Shown piece after piece: positions 16,043-29,666 of a stretch of DNA of 64,000 nucleotides. Origin of the DNA: Halocaridina rubra (lineage: Eukaryota; Arthropoda; Malacostraca; Decapoda; Atyidae); contig JAXCGZ010009448.1 in NCBI GenBank assembly GCA_037179515.1, positions 22,501 through 86,500 of the forward strand, written 5' to 3'. The position numbers were made by a program, and so were the translations under genes. Below the pieces are notes generated by a model. It ran no database searches and had not been told where the DNA came from. It was given only the letters and a program-made list of their open reading frames with translations. Each line of letters starts with the position of its first letter. Within the stretch, counting starts at the first letter, position 1.

Positions 16043-16485
16043 CTAATGCTGCGTGATGATATTCCTCTGCCACACTCAACAAATTGTTCTGAGCATGAAG
16101 TTTATATTTACGACTATGTACATGTATTTGTTAATCTTGTAAAGAAATGCAAACCATTTTCTTCACATTGCCATATACATAAACAAATAGATAAATAAAA
16201 AAATTAACTTGATATTAACTTACACAACAATGCCATGTGACGACGTATTCTTCCGCCACATTCAACAAATTGTTCCGCGCATGAAGATCGTATTTACGAC
16301 TAATGTATGTGATAATTTTGTAAATAAATTGAAAGTCATTCCTTCACATAACCAAATACGTAAATAGATAAATAAATAACAACATTAACTTGATGTATAC
16401 GTATACAACAATGCCATGTGAAGACATATTCTTCTGCAACGCTCAACAAACTATGCCGAGCGTGAAGTTCGAATTTACGACACAA
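16043..16485. repeat. Subterminal tandem repeat, about 182-bp units, in the Tigger copy
   Basis: Three diverged units carry the core CAACAATGCCATGTGA, then CGTATTCTTC, then CAACAAATTGTTC...ATGAAG. They begin near 16044, 16227 and 16406. Similar but shorter-period repeats sit at the matching end of the related copies at 24940-25290 and 43600-43950. Confidence 0.7.
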
Positions 16486-16590
16486 ATCGCGTAAGGCGAA
16501 AAAAGGACTTATTATTAATTTATGGGAGATGCATCATAACCACAAAACTCTTTAAGTCGAGTACATTCTAAACCAAGGACCCCCTATATA

Positions 16591-19277
16591 GAGAATAGAA
16601 AATGGTTCCAGTACACAGTGATAATGCATGGGCATGCAATTTTGTTATTTGCAATTACTGTTTTTTGCACATAAAACAAATTTTTTTGTATTTTGATGTA
16701 GTGCATTCTGGTATGCTATAAAGTCAGTGATATTATAATTGCATGATAGCCTAGTTTTTTTCCAAAATGAAATGTACTGCATTAGCATATATATGCATGA
16801 TCTTTTTCAGCTTCTTATTGCATATGAAGAATATCTCCCTCATATTCATTTGGTCTACCAAGATGTGATATGTTGAAATATATTAATATGTCAATAGACT
16901 ACATTTAGTTTTCATTTTGCCCTGAATAATTGCTTTGCATGAGTCTGTATTTATTAAATTCTTTGTTAATTTATCATTTAATATACTTTTTCATGCCAGT
17001 TGTATATGTATTAGTGATGTGTGTTACATGTAGTCTGTCTGTAGACCTAACATCCTTCTGTATTTCCCCAACCTTGATGCGGGCTTGCTAACGCCTTATT
17101 GTATTGTATATTAATTATCAGTGGTGATCATAGTAGATGATAACTATTTTTCTTGTAAGTGCTTTAAATTTCACTACCTGTGCTTTTAATATTAACTTGA
17201 TTCTTCTTTACTTTATTGTGCTATACTGAGTTGGTGCAGCAAAAAAAAAAAAAAAGAAAAAAGAATCTGTAATTTGGTATTTTTTCTGGCAGTTATATAT
17301 AAAATTTGTCTTATAACTGAGTATGCATTTAGTATCAGTAAACTGTAAATGTTATATAGCTTGACTATATCTAAAAATAAAGAATTTTTTCTTGAATGAT
17401 GCGATATTCTCCAGAGTTTAGCAAAAAAGTTAAATCTATATTCTAGAATGTAAGTATCAGGGATTCATTCATAACCTGACTTTGATGCATTGTCCCTTTA
17501 GTTTTTCTTGGTGCAAACATTGAAAGGGAAGGATTCCAAGACTCCCTTTCTAGCATCCTTTAATATCTTCTCAGTGATATGCAGGAAATATAATGGTAGA
17601 CTAGTAGTCTCTCTATCTATTCCTAACTACAACATAATATAAAATAAAAAACTTTATTGCTTTCAGTGTCACTGAGTTAATAGTGCTTATTTAAATGTTG
17701 CTGGCTTAAATAAGCCACATCAAGCTCTTCCATTGTGTAATAAATAAAATATCCACTCATGTCCACTTCTTATTTAAACATACTATAGCCATTGTAACTG
17801 CAGTAGTTAGGTGTACATAATTTTTCTGCATAATATTATCTTAGCTCTGTATGTCTAGAAAATGCATTTTGATGAAGTAAATTCGTCTAGTTGAACCAGT
17901 ACAGTACTTTGATTTCACAAATGTGCAATTTTTATAATACAGCGCGGAATAGTAATGATAACGTGTTGTTTTTTCTTGCTGTGACTAATGTATTTTATAT
18001 CATTGGCTTATAGTTCATTCTTGTTCACTGAAAGGAATCATATTACCTTGGGTCCAGTGACAGCCAAGTCTTATGTTATGAAGGCTTGCAGTGGTTGAAA
18101 GTAGTAAATGACTCAGGTTTATAGTTTGCTGCATTATGTTAAAGCAGTGATATCTATTAGTTTATTACTGTAGATAAGATAGTAGATATAATAACTTATA
18201 GATTGTCTTTGATCTCTCAGAAGTACACGTTGCAATACATTGCTTGTAGAATTTATTGCATACACAGTTTTCTTATGCAATTTTATTTTTCAAATCTTAC
18301 TGATATGTATTTGTTGTATTTTGTAGAATATAATTAGTTACTTTACATTAGATTGTAAATAGGATCATTTTCTTGGGATGTTATGTTATCTTATAATGAC
18401 AATTTTCCTTTTTTTTAAATTATATAGTGTTAAGGAAATTTATTTTCCCTTTATCAAGTGTTGTAGAATATATTAAATATACTTTTGCATTAAGTGAGAA
18501 ATCACGACCATTTTGCCTTCCTGTGTAGTGTTAGGATAACTATTTGCTTAATATATATTTACTAATATATATTACGTAATAACATTCATGATAACAACGT
18601 TGTACTTGTACTTATATGTTATGCAGTAGAAGGATATAGAAAGCCCTTTGTTTATGTGTTTTTATATATGATTCTGTTAACTATATTTAGAAGGTTACAC
18701 AGTTTACTCTGACCTCACTTAGAATATGATACATATCTATTTCTTTGACGGACGTGTCTTTTTAATTTATTTTATTAGGCAGTATGGTTTATTGAGTATC
18801 TGAACACATTAAGATCATATGTTTTATGAAATGTTAATAAATCTGTTTCATGAACTTTGAGGAACATCATTGGTAGATTCATTATTTTTATGTCCTCACA
18901 AAATTGCTGCAAATCCCATTTTCTTCTTTTATGTATCATTTTGCTTTCCTACCTCAACAAAGAGTGTCTTCATATTTTATATGGTGTTTACTCTGTAAAG
19001 ACACTTTTGTGAGATATGTTGTGCTGAAAGTACTTATATCCCTTCAACATTTAGTATTTTTTTTAATATATCCATTTTGATATATTTTGCTTTCTTAACT
19101 GCAATGTCACCTAATCCTATTCAGCCTTGGATATAAATGCTACTGTTGCAATATCATATTATGTGTACTTTTACACTAGAAAGTTTATTACATAAAAAGC
19201 TCTTGTACTGCAGTGTTTAGGTCTAAAGGCAGGATTTGTTGTTAAATAAAAGAAATGACATGCTTGTTTTATTTCAG
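16591..19277 (+). other. Intron, 3' part
   Basis: About 2.7 kb of AT-rich sequence with short A and T runs. No transposon ends, RNA genes or conserved exon were seen. It ends in a TTTTATTTCAG acceptor at 19277. Confidence 0.55.
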
Positions 19278-19589
19278 GCTCTCTTAGAAACTCATGATTC
19301 AATAGCAGACCGACGTCACACAGGACACCTTGGCTCATCAAGCAATAGTTATAACGGCATAAACGGTTGTCACGAAAACGTCACATTCATGCCTGAGGAA
19401 AATGGATACCCGGTGGATGCCATTCGGATGGTGGGCCTTCGAAAGAGACCTGATGAGCCTCTTGGACTCACTGTGCGAAAAGATGAAAATGGATACATGG
19501 TCATTGCCAGAATAATGGCTGGTGGAAGTATTGACAGGCAGGGACTCTTACACGTTGGTGATGCCATTTGTGAAGTCAATGGAACAGAG
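19278..19589 (+). CDS. vari: Varicose/MPP-like MAGUK, exon encoding L27 end and most of PDZ
   Basis: This is a 104-codon exon, phase 0 at both ends (TTTCAG acceptor, GTAAAT donor). It opens with ALLETHDSIAD, which finishes L27. A Ser/Asn/Gly-rich linker follows, then PVDAIRMVGLRKRPDEPLGL with the PDZ carboxylate-binding loop (PLGLTV). Next come MVIARIMAGGSIDRQGLLHV and GDAICEVNGTE. The RQGLLHVGDxIxEVNG block is highly characteristic of the MPP2/MPP6/Varicose PDZ. PDZ domains bind C-terminal peptides of membrane proteins. The exon shows no lesions. Confidence 0.95.
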
Positions 19590-19650
19590 GTAAATTAATG
19601 AGTACAATGTTTACTCTTTGCTTTCCTCATTTCTATAACATTATAATATA

Positions 19651-21048
<1,398 letters not shown>

Positions 21049-22027
21049 TACTCACTCTTCCAAAATCAGCATGAGTCCACAAACAAAGGAAAAATATAAA
21101 AGGCATAGTATAATGATATTACTCCCTTTCGTGTATTTTGATATTAATATTTCACTCACGGTCATGCTTGCTCAGGCCATATGCACATAGTGAAGAAGAT
21201 CATACCCATGCCTATGTAATAGTCCAGAACCATGCCTTAGATTTCTCTGATCCTATCACAAGGGCTTTAATTTTGCCAATTCCTAACTCCCCCAGACTTA
21301 CGTTGGGTTTAGCACCTCATAAGGATATTGGTGTTTACTTGATAATGCTGTAAAATAACAGCTTTATCAAGTAAAAACCCATTTTATGTACAAATTTGTA
21401 TACATTGTTAATATTTAACTCTTCTTCCTTTATAACTGGAACATATTTAGTTACTGATTTACTTATGCTGAGATTGTGAAAGGGTTAAATTCTTACTTTG
21501 TATTATCTATATAAAAACTTCAGTACCTGAAGAAAGTAAAATTTGTTATGTAAACAAATTTCTTTCGGTATAATACCGTATCTTGCTGAAGCCAGCAGAG
21601 TATTCACAACTCAACATAAAAGTAAGGCAGCAGGTCTGCTTCATACTCTGTGCATTCTTACCCCCTTCTATTATTGCCTTGTGGCATGGAAAAAGAAAGT
21701 AATAATCAGAGAGGACTGAATTAAAGGGATTTGTCAGCCTTTTCCTACCCCTATGCTTCTTATAATATGCAAGGAATAATATTTCATCATTCTATCATTG
21801 CCACCACAAAGAATAAAGCTGTAAGTATATTGTGACTGACTTTTCTCATCATATGAAAAACCCCTATTGAGCAATTTGAGAGTTTCAGTGACTATGAAAG
21901 AATATTCAGGGTAGTAGCATTATATCATCCAGGGTGTGTAAATAGCATATTTAAAAAAAAAATCACGAATATAGAGCTTTTTTAAAAAATCTAATTACAT
22001 CAGTTAAGCATATTCTCTTTCATGCAG
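21049..22027 (+). other. Intron, PDZ second half side
   Basis: Nothing recognisable in about 1 kb of AT-rich sequence. It ends in TTCTCTTTCATGCAG, the acceptor chosen for the next exon. Confidence 0.5.
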
Positions 22028-22147
22028 TGCCTGAATATTTCAGGTTTCAAAGCCTTGCAGAGCTTCACAAAGAAGTGGGCCAATTGTCGTGATTCAGTCT
22101 CTTTAAAAGTGTTACCCGCACTCCATGATCCACCAGCTGCCAACCAG
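22028..22147 (+). CDS. vari: Varicose/MPP-like MAGUK, exon encoding the end of PDZ
   Basis: This 40-codon exon is too short to be obvious as an open frame. It reads CLNISGFKALQSFTKKW then ANCRDSVSLKVLPALHDPP, ending AANQ. The ALQ...SVSLKVLP pattern corresponds to the last PDZ helix and strand of MPP2/MPP6 (ALQELLxxxSGSVxLKILP). I chose the acceptor at 22027 (CTCTTTCATGCAG) because it keeps phase 0. The nearer ATATTTCAG at 22043 would put the conserved residues out of frame. The helix is a few residues longer than in relatives. The donor GTAACC at 22148 is weak; see the alternative at 22187. Confidence 0.8.
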
Positions 22148-22186
22148 GTAACCAGCAGTCTCCATCCTGATGTCACTAGAACTATT
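22148..22186 (+). other. Possible exon extension (alternative 5' splice site)
   Basis: Thirteen further in-frame codons (VTSSLHPDVTRTI) lead to a much stronger donor, GTAAGT, at 22187. If this donor joins the acceptor at 22213 the intron would be only 27 bases, too short for known splicing. It would more plausibly be used to skip the next exon and join 26897, also in phase 0. Confidence 0.45.
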
Positions 22187-22213
22187 GTAAGTTTTATGTA
22201 AAAAAAATTTCAG

Positions 22214-22318
22214 TTTTATCCTAACCTGGCAAACGGGAATGATAATGCTTCGGGCCAGCTAATAGATGATGAGCTTTTTATGGGATTAAATGGTGATGGT
22301 GATGGAGAATCTTCTCTG
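22214..22318 (+). CDS. vari: Varicose/MPP-like MAGUK, PDZ-SH3 linker exon
   Basis: This 35-codon exon is phase 0 at both ends, after AAAAAAATTTCAG and before a GTATGT donor. It reads FYPNLANGNDNASGQLIDDE then LFMGLNGDGDGESSL. It is an acidic, Gly/Asn/Asp-rich linker such as those between PDZ and SH3 in this family, so it has no motif of its own. Support comes from splice signals, reading frame and position. The upstream intron would be 66 bases (22148-22213), the smallest in the gene. Confidence 0.65.
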
Positions 22319-22515
22319 GTATGTGGTTTTCTCTATATTGTATTTTGATAATTTGATTTACTGTTTGTCATATAGTATAATCTTGATGCATGCTTTTAAC
22401 ATTTGTGTGTGTATGGTTTACTGTCTTTTTGCTCATTAAGCTTACATTTGAATGTAGTTATGCTGTGTTGATTATTGTGAGACACTGTATTCCCTATGTG
22501 TATTTTTCTAACATA
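22319..22515 (+). other. Intron, start
   Basis: AT-rich sequence ahead of the MITE that begins at 22516; nothing else seen. Confidence 0.4.
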
Positions 22516-23160
22516 CAGACGCCCCCAACTTACAAAAATCAAATATACTAACATCTGGAGTGACGAACATGTGAAAAGTACAATTCATATGCAATCTATT
22601 ATTATTGCAGCGAGTTATGGATGGTTCCAATGATTCAAGACACGTGAAAACTTGCATCCTGTGCCTTTAGGATAAGAAAACAAATTTGTTTTGTTCTAAC
22701 ACGTTTATTATGTTATGTACATGATGTAGGATTATTTGTGTATATGTACAGGGCATTCTCGTTTAACGTCAGGATTTACGTTCCTGACAGCTGATTAAAA
22801 GCTGATTTTGACGTCAGTCTGAAAAGAACTAAATTCGAACCTAGGCCCCCCAACCAATGTTAGAAATAAATTCTTTAAAACAGAAAAATAATCTAAGTTC
22901 TTAATCTAAGACATTAAAATAGTAAAACTAAGTTTAACAGTATTGTTTACCTTTACCTGTGTAATTTAATACATAAAAATAGTAAAATTACACTGCAGTA
23001 CAGTATACAGTACAATGTTCCTTACCTTTGCATGTGTGGTCAGCTTGCACACCAAAAGGGGCGTTGCAAGGTGGGGAGAGAGAGACTTATTGGTTGGTGG
23101 AAACTGGAGAGGTAGGTGCTAAGGCGACTGGGGTAGGTAAGTCTGGAGAGACAAAAAACA

Positions 23161-24832
23161 TTATGGAGGTACTGGGGCAGGTGAGTCTATAGAGGTAAAG
23201 GCACCCGAGGTAGAGGGTACAGGATCTGTTGTTGGGGGCTCTATCTTAACGGAGAAATGATCGAGGCAAGTTTGGAAGGATACCATTTTTTTCTCCATAT
23301 ATTTCTTTGTAAAACACCGCAGGGCATCATTGATCCCTTTCTTGACCTTAGTGTATCTGGCAACGTTGGGGTCCTGAGCCTTGAGCTTTGCCAACACTTC
23401 CTTTACCAGGGCAAACATTTCTTCCAGTTCCCTGGTTGTCAATCTCTTGGGCTGTGGAGTTGGTAGTTCTTCCCCCTCTTCAGTCATCTGCTTCTCCAAT
23501 TGAATGAGATCTTCAGCATATAACTTTGCCATGAGATTCCAGAAGCTCTTTTACATCATCAGCTTTCACCTCGAACTTGAGTTCCTTAATCAGGGCATCT
23601 ACATTATTGGTTACAGCCTCAACTGTCTCCTTATAGCCTCAAAAGTCATTCACAATATAGGGCCATGCTTTCTTCCATGCCCCATTCAATTTCGTTTGCT
23701 TCACTTCCTCCCAAACATCAGCAATATTCTTCACAGCATGAAGAATATTGTACGACTTCCAGAAGTCCTTGAGAGTCAAGTTTCTTGTCCTTCTCAGTTG
23801 GCCTGAGAGCCATAGCGATTGTCCTTCGGAGGTAGTAGGCCTTGAAAGAGGCAATGATCCTCTGATTCATTGGCTGTAAACCACCTTGACATTAGGATGA
23901 AAGTCATTCCAAATAAGCAGGGTAATTGGGGGCATTTTTTCAGGATTAGCAACACCCTAAAGTGCAGACCCTTGGAAGCACAGTACCTCTCACCTTCAGG
24001 CACAAAAGGTTGCTGAGCCAGTCCTCAAATATTTGAATGGTTATCCAAGCCTTCTTGTTCGACTTCCAGATGACTGGCAGTTGACCCTTCCAGATGCCCT
24101 TGAGTGTCTATGGGTTTTCTGCCAAATAAACCAACAAGGGCTTTAGCTTACAGTTTCCAGCATCATTAGCCCCCAAAAGCAAAGTCAGTCTCTCCTTGCT
24201 GACTTTATGGCATGGTTCTGTCTTTTCCTACTTGGCAATGTATGTATGACTAGGCATACGCTTCCAGAGTAAGCCAGACTCATTCACTCCCTACCTTATT
24301 ATCTCAGCCATAGCGCTAGGAAACATTCTTGCTGCTCCTCATCATCACTAGCAGCTTTACCTTGCACTCTTATGTTAACCAAAGTAGCACGAGCCTTAAA
24401 ACAATTAACCAACCCCTACTAGCGACAAATTCTTCACTTACACTCCCTTCCGCCTTTTCTCTTTTCAAAGCTTCAAACAATATTTTAGCATTTTCCTGTA
24501 TTACCATGAGGCTTACTTGGATACGCTGTCGATTCTGGTCATCAAGCCAAAGCACTAGCAATCTCTTTATCTTGGTCATAAGACAACTACACTGCATAGT
24601 GATCACAGTGGACATCATAGGAGTCGAACCTTACATGTGGTTACAGATACGATCTTTGTCTTTGATGATCGTGGCCATGGTCGTTCGGGCTAATCCAAGA
24701 TTGTGGCCAATGTTCGTAGAAGATTCTCTCTTTTCAGCACGGTTTACTACTTCAATTTTAATTTCCATGGTGATGGCTCTTCTTAGTAGCACTGCCATTA
24801 GAACTATCACTAACTTGCTTGGGAGGCATAGC
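23161..24832 (-). pseudogene. Tigger transposase, broken
   Basis: From the N-terminus there is an HTH (MKIEVVNRAEKRESSTNIGH, NLGLARTTMATIIKDKDRI), then the CENPB-type domain (LLVLWLDDQNRQRIQVSLMV, then ALKREKAEGSVSEEFVASRG). The DDE_1 region (about 24300-23640) is badly shifted: the catalytic block usually reading LLxLDNAPGHP is represented by LLILKKCPQLP, without the Asp. The C-terminal tail is the best preserved part (DLIQLEKQMTEEGEELPTPQ, QDPNVARYTKVKKGINDALR). It would have cut and joined its own ends at TA sites, but it is inactive now. Confidence 0.85.
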
Positions 24833-24939
24833 AATGTCAGTAACAAGCGAACACAACGACATATCAGATAAAACTCGATGAACAATGTAGAAGTCGTGAA
24901 TAAACTGAGCAGTGATTCTTCGTCCTATTCTAATGCTGC

Positions 24940-25290
24940 ATAACGTCGTATTCTTACACGACGCTCAACAAACTTATGTGAATAAAATCATATTTACGGC
25001 TGTGTTTGGTATTATTTTTTTAACTTAATATAATCCTTCAAAATTACCAAATATATAAACAAATAAATAAATAAAGCCATTAACTTGATAAATACAAATA
25101 CAGCTGTGCTGCTAGCTGTGTATTCGTGTGTATTTTAAATAAAATCTTATTTACAGCTATGTGTATTTTTTTAATTCAATATACTCTTCAATATAATCAA
25201 ATATATAAACAAACAATAAATAAAGTCTTTAAGTTGATAAATATGAATACATCTGTGCTGCTAGCTGTGTATTCATCTGCTGCGCTCATA
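24940..25290. repeat. Subterminal tandem repeat of about 165-bp units in the Tigger copy
   Basis: Two clear units share CCAAATATATAAACAAATAA, CATTAACTTGATAAATA and GTGCTGCTAGCTGTGTATTC. They occupy the same place as the three units in the copy at 14183-16590. Confidence 0.7.
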
Positions 25291-25428
25291 AGCTGTTCAG
25301 TGTGCGCGGTCTGACTTTACCGCACCAGCCAAGTAAGTGGAAAAGTTAACTTATTAATAATTTATTACTTATTTATTGACCACACACTTAGTGACATAGC
25401 TTGGAACGACATTATATGAGGACACACT

Positions 25429-25665
<237 letters not shown>

Positions 25666-25760
25666 GCGCAGTACTATATATACAAATATCAACTTATGAA
25701 CAATTCAGGATACAAAATGCCATTTGGAATGTAACTCTTTTGTAAGTTGGGGAGAGTCTG

Positions 25761-26896
25761 TATGTATAGTTCATTATTGGAGGTAGTTTAAAATAAATAA
25801 GTCACTCATGAGCAGTTACGTGTTTTAAAAGCAAAACTTAATGGATAGAAAATTAAAGGCGAGCAGTCCCATCCTCCAAGATGTTTTCTCCTTGCCACCA
25901 GAGAGGAATAAGACTGGAGATGGGCAGGATATCATGAAATTCTGCTGTTTCCCATGTTATGTAGTTGTTGTTAGAAGATAGTGAGAATTTTTCAAGTTGT
26001 ATGTTTTGGGGCACTTTGTAGTAGTCAAATTATGGTAGGCTAGCATTATTTGCTGCTGTTTATAATGAATTTGACAAGCAATATATTCAGAGTTATTTTT
26101 TCATGTTTGAATTCATTAGGACATGATTAAATTAGTCACTGATTCACCATATATAAAACTGAAGTTATGTTAGTGCTCTCCTTATAAATTATGAAAAATG
26201 ACATGAAATCTTTCTTCACTAACTTAGTTGCTATAACTCGTGGCTATCACCCAAGAATTCATAAATTTGACTATTCAAAGGTGGTTCGCACAACTTGGTT
26301 TGTCAGTGCCATTGGGGAATAAGAAAGAGAGGATACTGATTTTTTATGTGAGAGACCATGCCAATGTCAGTGATATGTAGGGTTGCTGTTGAAGCAATAC
26401 ATTCATGAACTTGGACATCAGTAGGGACTAAAGCAATGTGTCAGAGTTCTCAAGAGTTATATAACAGAGCTCAGCAACATATCTCCAAAACGTAGTTAGT
26501 AGTATTTTGTTTGTTCTTCAAAATACCTAATGGACTGGGAATATACGGTATATCACATTCCAGTCAAGATAATCTGCAATTTTTTGAATTCAACCTGTAT
26601 AGATTAAATTTTTTTACTATATATCACATAAGAACACCTTGGAGTCAATGTATTCCACCTCAGGCTATGCTATAGATACAATAAAATATGTGTGTATATT
26701 GATGTAACTTACCAAAGTGGGGTCCTACATGGACGTATTGTACATATTGATTTGGATTCTTGCATTGCAGATCATTAGTGATGGAGTTTGTTTCATATTA
26801 GAAACACAATACTGTTTTTAAATAATTGTATTTGTTTTCGATAGCAAATTTGATATGAAATATTGCTATATCATTGATATGTTCTATTTTTTTCAG
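25761..26896 (+). other. Intron, 3' part
   Basis: AT-rich sequence; no other element recognised. It ends with a TTCTATTTTTTTCAG acceptor. Confidence 0.5.
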
Positions 26897-27013
26897 TGTT
26901 ATATGAGAGCTCTGTATTCGTATGATCCTTCAGAGGATTCATTACTCCCTACCTGTCCATCACAGACACCTCAAGATATTGGTCTCAAATTTGAAAAGGG
27001 AGACATTCTTCAG
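26897..27013 (+). CDS. vari: Varicose/MPP-like MAGUK, first SH3 exon
   Basis: This is a 39-codon exon, phase 0 at both ends (TTTTTTTCAG acceptor, GTACAA donor). CYMRALYSYDPSEDSLLP is the ALYDY-type first strand of an MPP-family SH3 domain. DIGLKFEKGDILQ supplies the following strand. Between them sits TCPSQTPQ, which makes the RT loop several residues longer than in the usual LLPCxxIGLxFxxGDILQ. No lesions are visible. Confidence 0.93.
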
Positions 27014-27446
27014 GTACAAAAATATAAAATATTTTATAAGCGTCAGCGATATAATGCATTGTAGTGTTTAGAATATCGGACCATGTTCTTTTTATTAAAA
27101 ACATTTATGTTTTGTAAATTTTAGTCTACATATCTAAATTGTAATCTGTTTCTGTACATTATTACAAACACCATGTCTTTAGCAGTCACTAAGCTCTCTG
27201 CAACTTGCAGAGTAAAAAATAAATTTCTAATTTTTTTAATGTAATTCATTCCTTTTTATATTCAAGTAGTCATGCCGTTATATATATATCTATGCCTGGT
27301 GGAAGTGAAGAGTTTTTAAAAATACTTTATCTTACAAGCCTCTGCCTGTTCAAAACTATATAAATAAGATATTCCATGGTTCAGTTTGAAATAACGATCT
27401 GTAGAGTACAGTATTTAGTTTTTTATATGCAACTTTTTCTATTCAG
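27014..27446 (+). other. Intron of 433 bases
   Basis: Short AT-rich intron inside the SH3 domain, with GTACAA donor and TTTTTCTATTCAG acceptor; no insertions seen. Confidence 0.7.
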
Positions 27447-27608
27447 ATTGTGGACCAGTCAGATCCTAATTGGTGGCAAGCACAGTTAGTGGGGTCTGGA
27501 GCAAAGCGAACTGGGCTTATTCCATCACAAGAGCTTGAGGAGCGTCGAAAGGCATTTGTGCGACAAGAATACGATTATGTTCATAAGATTGGCATATGTG
27601 GCACTAGA
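27447..27608 (+). CDS. vari: Varicose/MPP-like MAGUK, second SH3 exon and HOOK start
   Basis: This is a 54-codon exon, phase 0 at both ends (CTATTCAG acceptor, GTAAGT donor). IVDQSDPNWWQAQLVG contains the SH3 double Trp. TGLIPSQELEERRKAFV is the GLIPS segment and the start of the HOOK helix. YDYVHKIGICGTR matches the insect Varicose linker before the basic motif. In MAGUKs the SH3 folds against the GUK domain and the HOOK binds regulatory partners. It is intact. Confidence 0.95.
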
Positions 27609-28038
27609 GTAAGTGAGGTTTTATCTTTTTTGTTTCTTTTTCATTAGCATGTAGGCTGTCACTGAAGAAGATACCCCTGGTGCTGGGGGTGGAGAGAATA
27701 TAATTTCCTTATCCCATGCTTATTGTAGGAGTTAAGTAATAGGGATAGGAGAGAAGAGGCAAGCAATACCTCCCTTCATTTTTTTCCACATATAAACTGA
27801 AAGAAGAGGTAGCATATTTTTTAGCCTTACTACTACTGTACTTCAAGTAGTCTGGTACTGTCATAGCCATTCTCATCTACCTCTGTGGGATATACCATCT
27901 TGCTTGAAGAAAAATTTTTGAATAGAGATTTAAATATTAACTTTCAGACAAATATTTCTCCACTCTTCTGAAAATGGATTTAAGTATGAAGCTAGTTGGC
28001 AGGGGCACATTTACAAAAACTTTGATTTTACGTATATG

Positions 28039-28518
<480 letters not shown>

Positions 28519-29666
28519 TTTTTTTTTTTTTTTTTTATATAAATGTTACACTGGGACAGGCAAAAACTGCCCTCATCAATAAAGGCCCGGGCACGAGAAA
28601 ACACCAAGACGAAGGAAAAGAAGAAGGTTAAGGACAAGGGAAAGATGAGGTAATATTACACAAAGGAAAACGACAAACAGAAAAAATATTCAAAGTCCAG
28701 AGGACCTAGAGATATTGAGGATTAGGCCCTGAGATGACGATAGGTCCGCTTTTTGAAGGAAGATAGGTAAAAAAAATTAGGAAAGACAGAGGGAGGCAGA
28801 GAGTTCCAGAGCCTGGAGGTAGATGGGAAGACGCATTCTCTGCACCGAGCAATTCGCGAGCTACATATCTCCACACAGTGGGGGATGGATGTAACTCGAC
28901 AACTCATCAGATCAGTGATGGAAGTAGTAGCGATAGAAAAGAGAAAGAAAGGGATGATACCTTATGGTAAAGAGAGAGAGAATCCAGATTAGAAGTAAGA
29001 GAAGGATCATTAATGTGTCTGAATGCCTTAGATTCAACCCTATCAAGGAGATAAGTACAAGAAGAAGCACCCCAGATGTGTGAACAGTATTCTAAGCTGG
29101 GATGGATAAGACCTTCGTAGATTTTAAGTAACTGTAAAGAGGAAAAGTAATGACGAAAATGAAACAGAACCCCCAATTTTCTGGATGAAGATTTAGATAT
29201 TTGGATTATGTGATTCCTCCAAGACAAGTTAGAGACTATATGGATTCCTAATATGTTGATAGAATTAAGAGGGTAAATTTCGTTAGTTTCGAAGACAATA
29301 GGGTTATCAGGAGGAGAAGAAGATAAAGAGATAGCCAGAAACTGTGTATTGGAGGCATTGAATTTAACTAAATTTTGAGTGCCCCACTCAGATACCCTCT
29401 GGAAATCGGAGTTGAGAGTAGAAGAAATAGTGATACGAGACTGATTAGGAGTAGCAGATGAAGGTTGTGAAAAAAAGGCAGAAGAAAAGTGAAGGGTAGA
29501 ATCGTCAGCCAAGGCATGAAGAAGAGAGGAAAATGGGGATTGTAGAAGATCATTGATGAATAGAAGGAGCAGGGTAGGAGAAAGAACAGAGCCCTGTGAA
29601 ACACCACTGGTAACAAGAGAAAGGGCTAGATGTCGCACAGTCAGAAAGAAAACTGGAAATCAGAGT
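28519..29666 (-). mobile_element. Jockey-superfamily retrotransposon (second family), 5'-truncated
   Basis: The 3' end on the minus strand finishes with CCTGTCCCAGTGTAACATTT and a run of about 18 A (T on the plus strand at 28520-28537). That run looks like a poly(A) tail. The 5' end is truncated inside RT and carries a small internal deletion next to the truncation point compared with the copy at 44400-47090. It appears to be inserted into noncoding DNA of the Gypsy remnant. Confidence 0.85.
28722..29638 (-). pseudogene. RT of the second Jockey-like family, C-terminal half
   Basis: The frame of 243 codons (29638-28907) begins at the turn before the active site (SGVSQGSVLSPTLLLLFIND). LADDSTLHF follows, which is the [FY]ADD catalytic box with Leu in first position. 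SEWGTQNLVKFNASNTQFLA, NILGIHIVSNLSWRNHI and YEGLIHPSLEYCSHIWGASS come next. After a shift at about 28907 the frame continues with FPSTSRLWNSLPPSVFP and ends in a short tail. N-terminal RT and endonuclease are missing. Confidence 0.85.

Larger units (their letters stand above)
14183..16590 (-). mobile_element. Tigger (TIGD1-like) DNA transposon, degenerate
   Basis: The left border reads GACGTCCTCGAATTATGTCA. The right border, reversed, reads AGGGGGTCCTTGGTTTAGAA. These resemble the ends of the related elements at 22749-25428 and 36636-39009. Transposase pieces lie on the minus strand. Between the transposase start (about 15932) and the right end are three tandem copies of a ~182-bp unit (about 16043-16485). 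The borders are approximate because the ends are mutated. Confidence 0.75.
22749..25428 (-). mobile_element. Tigger (TIGD1-like) DNA transposon with broken transposase
   Basis: The left end is CAGGGCATTCTCGTTTAACG. The reversed right end is GTGTGTCCTCATATAATGTC. The transposase runs on the minus strand from about 24832 to 23161. Between its start and the right end there are ~165-bp tandem repeats (about 24940-25290), each with ATAAACAAATAAATAAAG and CTGTGCTGCTAGCTGTGTAT. Confidence 0.85.

Noticed and set aside
22044..22147. A later exon start at 22044 (acceptor ATATTTCAG)
   Set aside because: It would place the conserved ALQ...SVSLKVLP residues out of frame with the previous exon; the acceptor at 22027 keeps phase and protein continuity.
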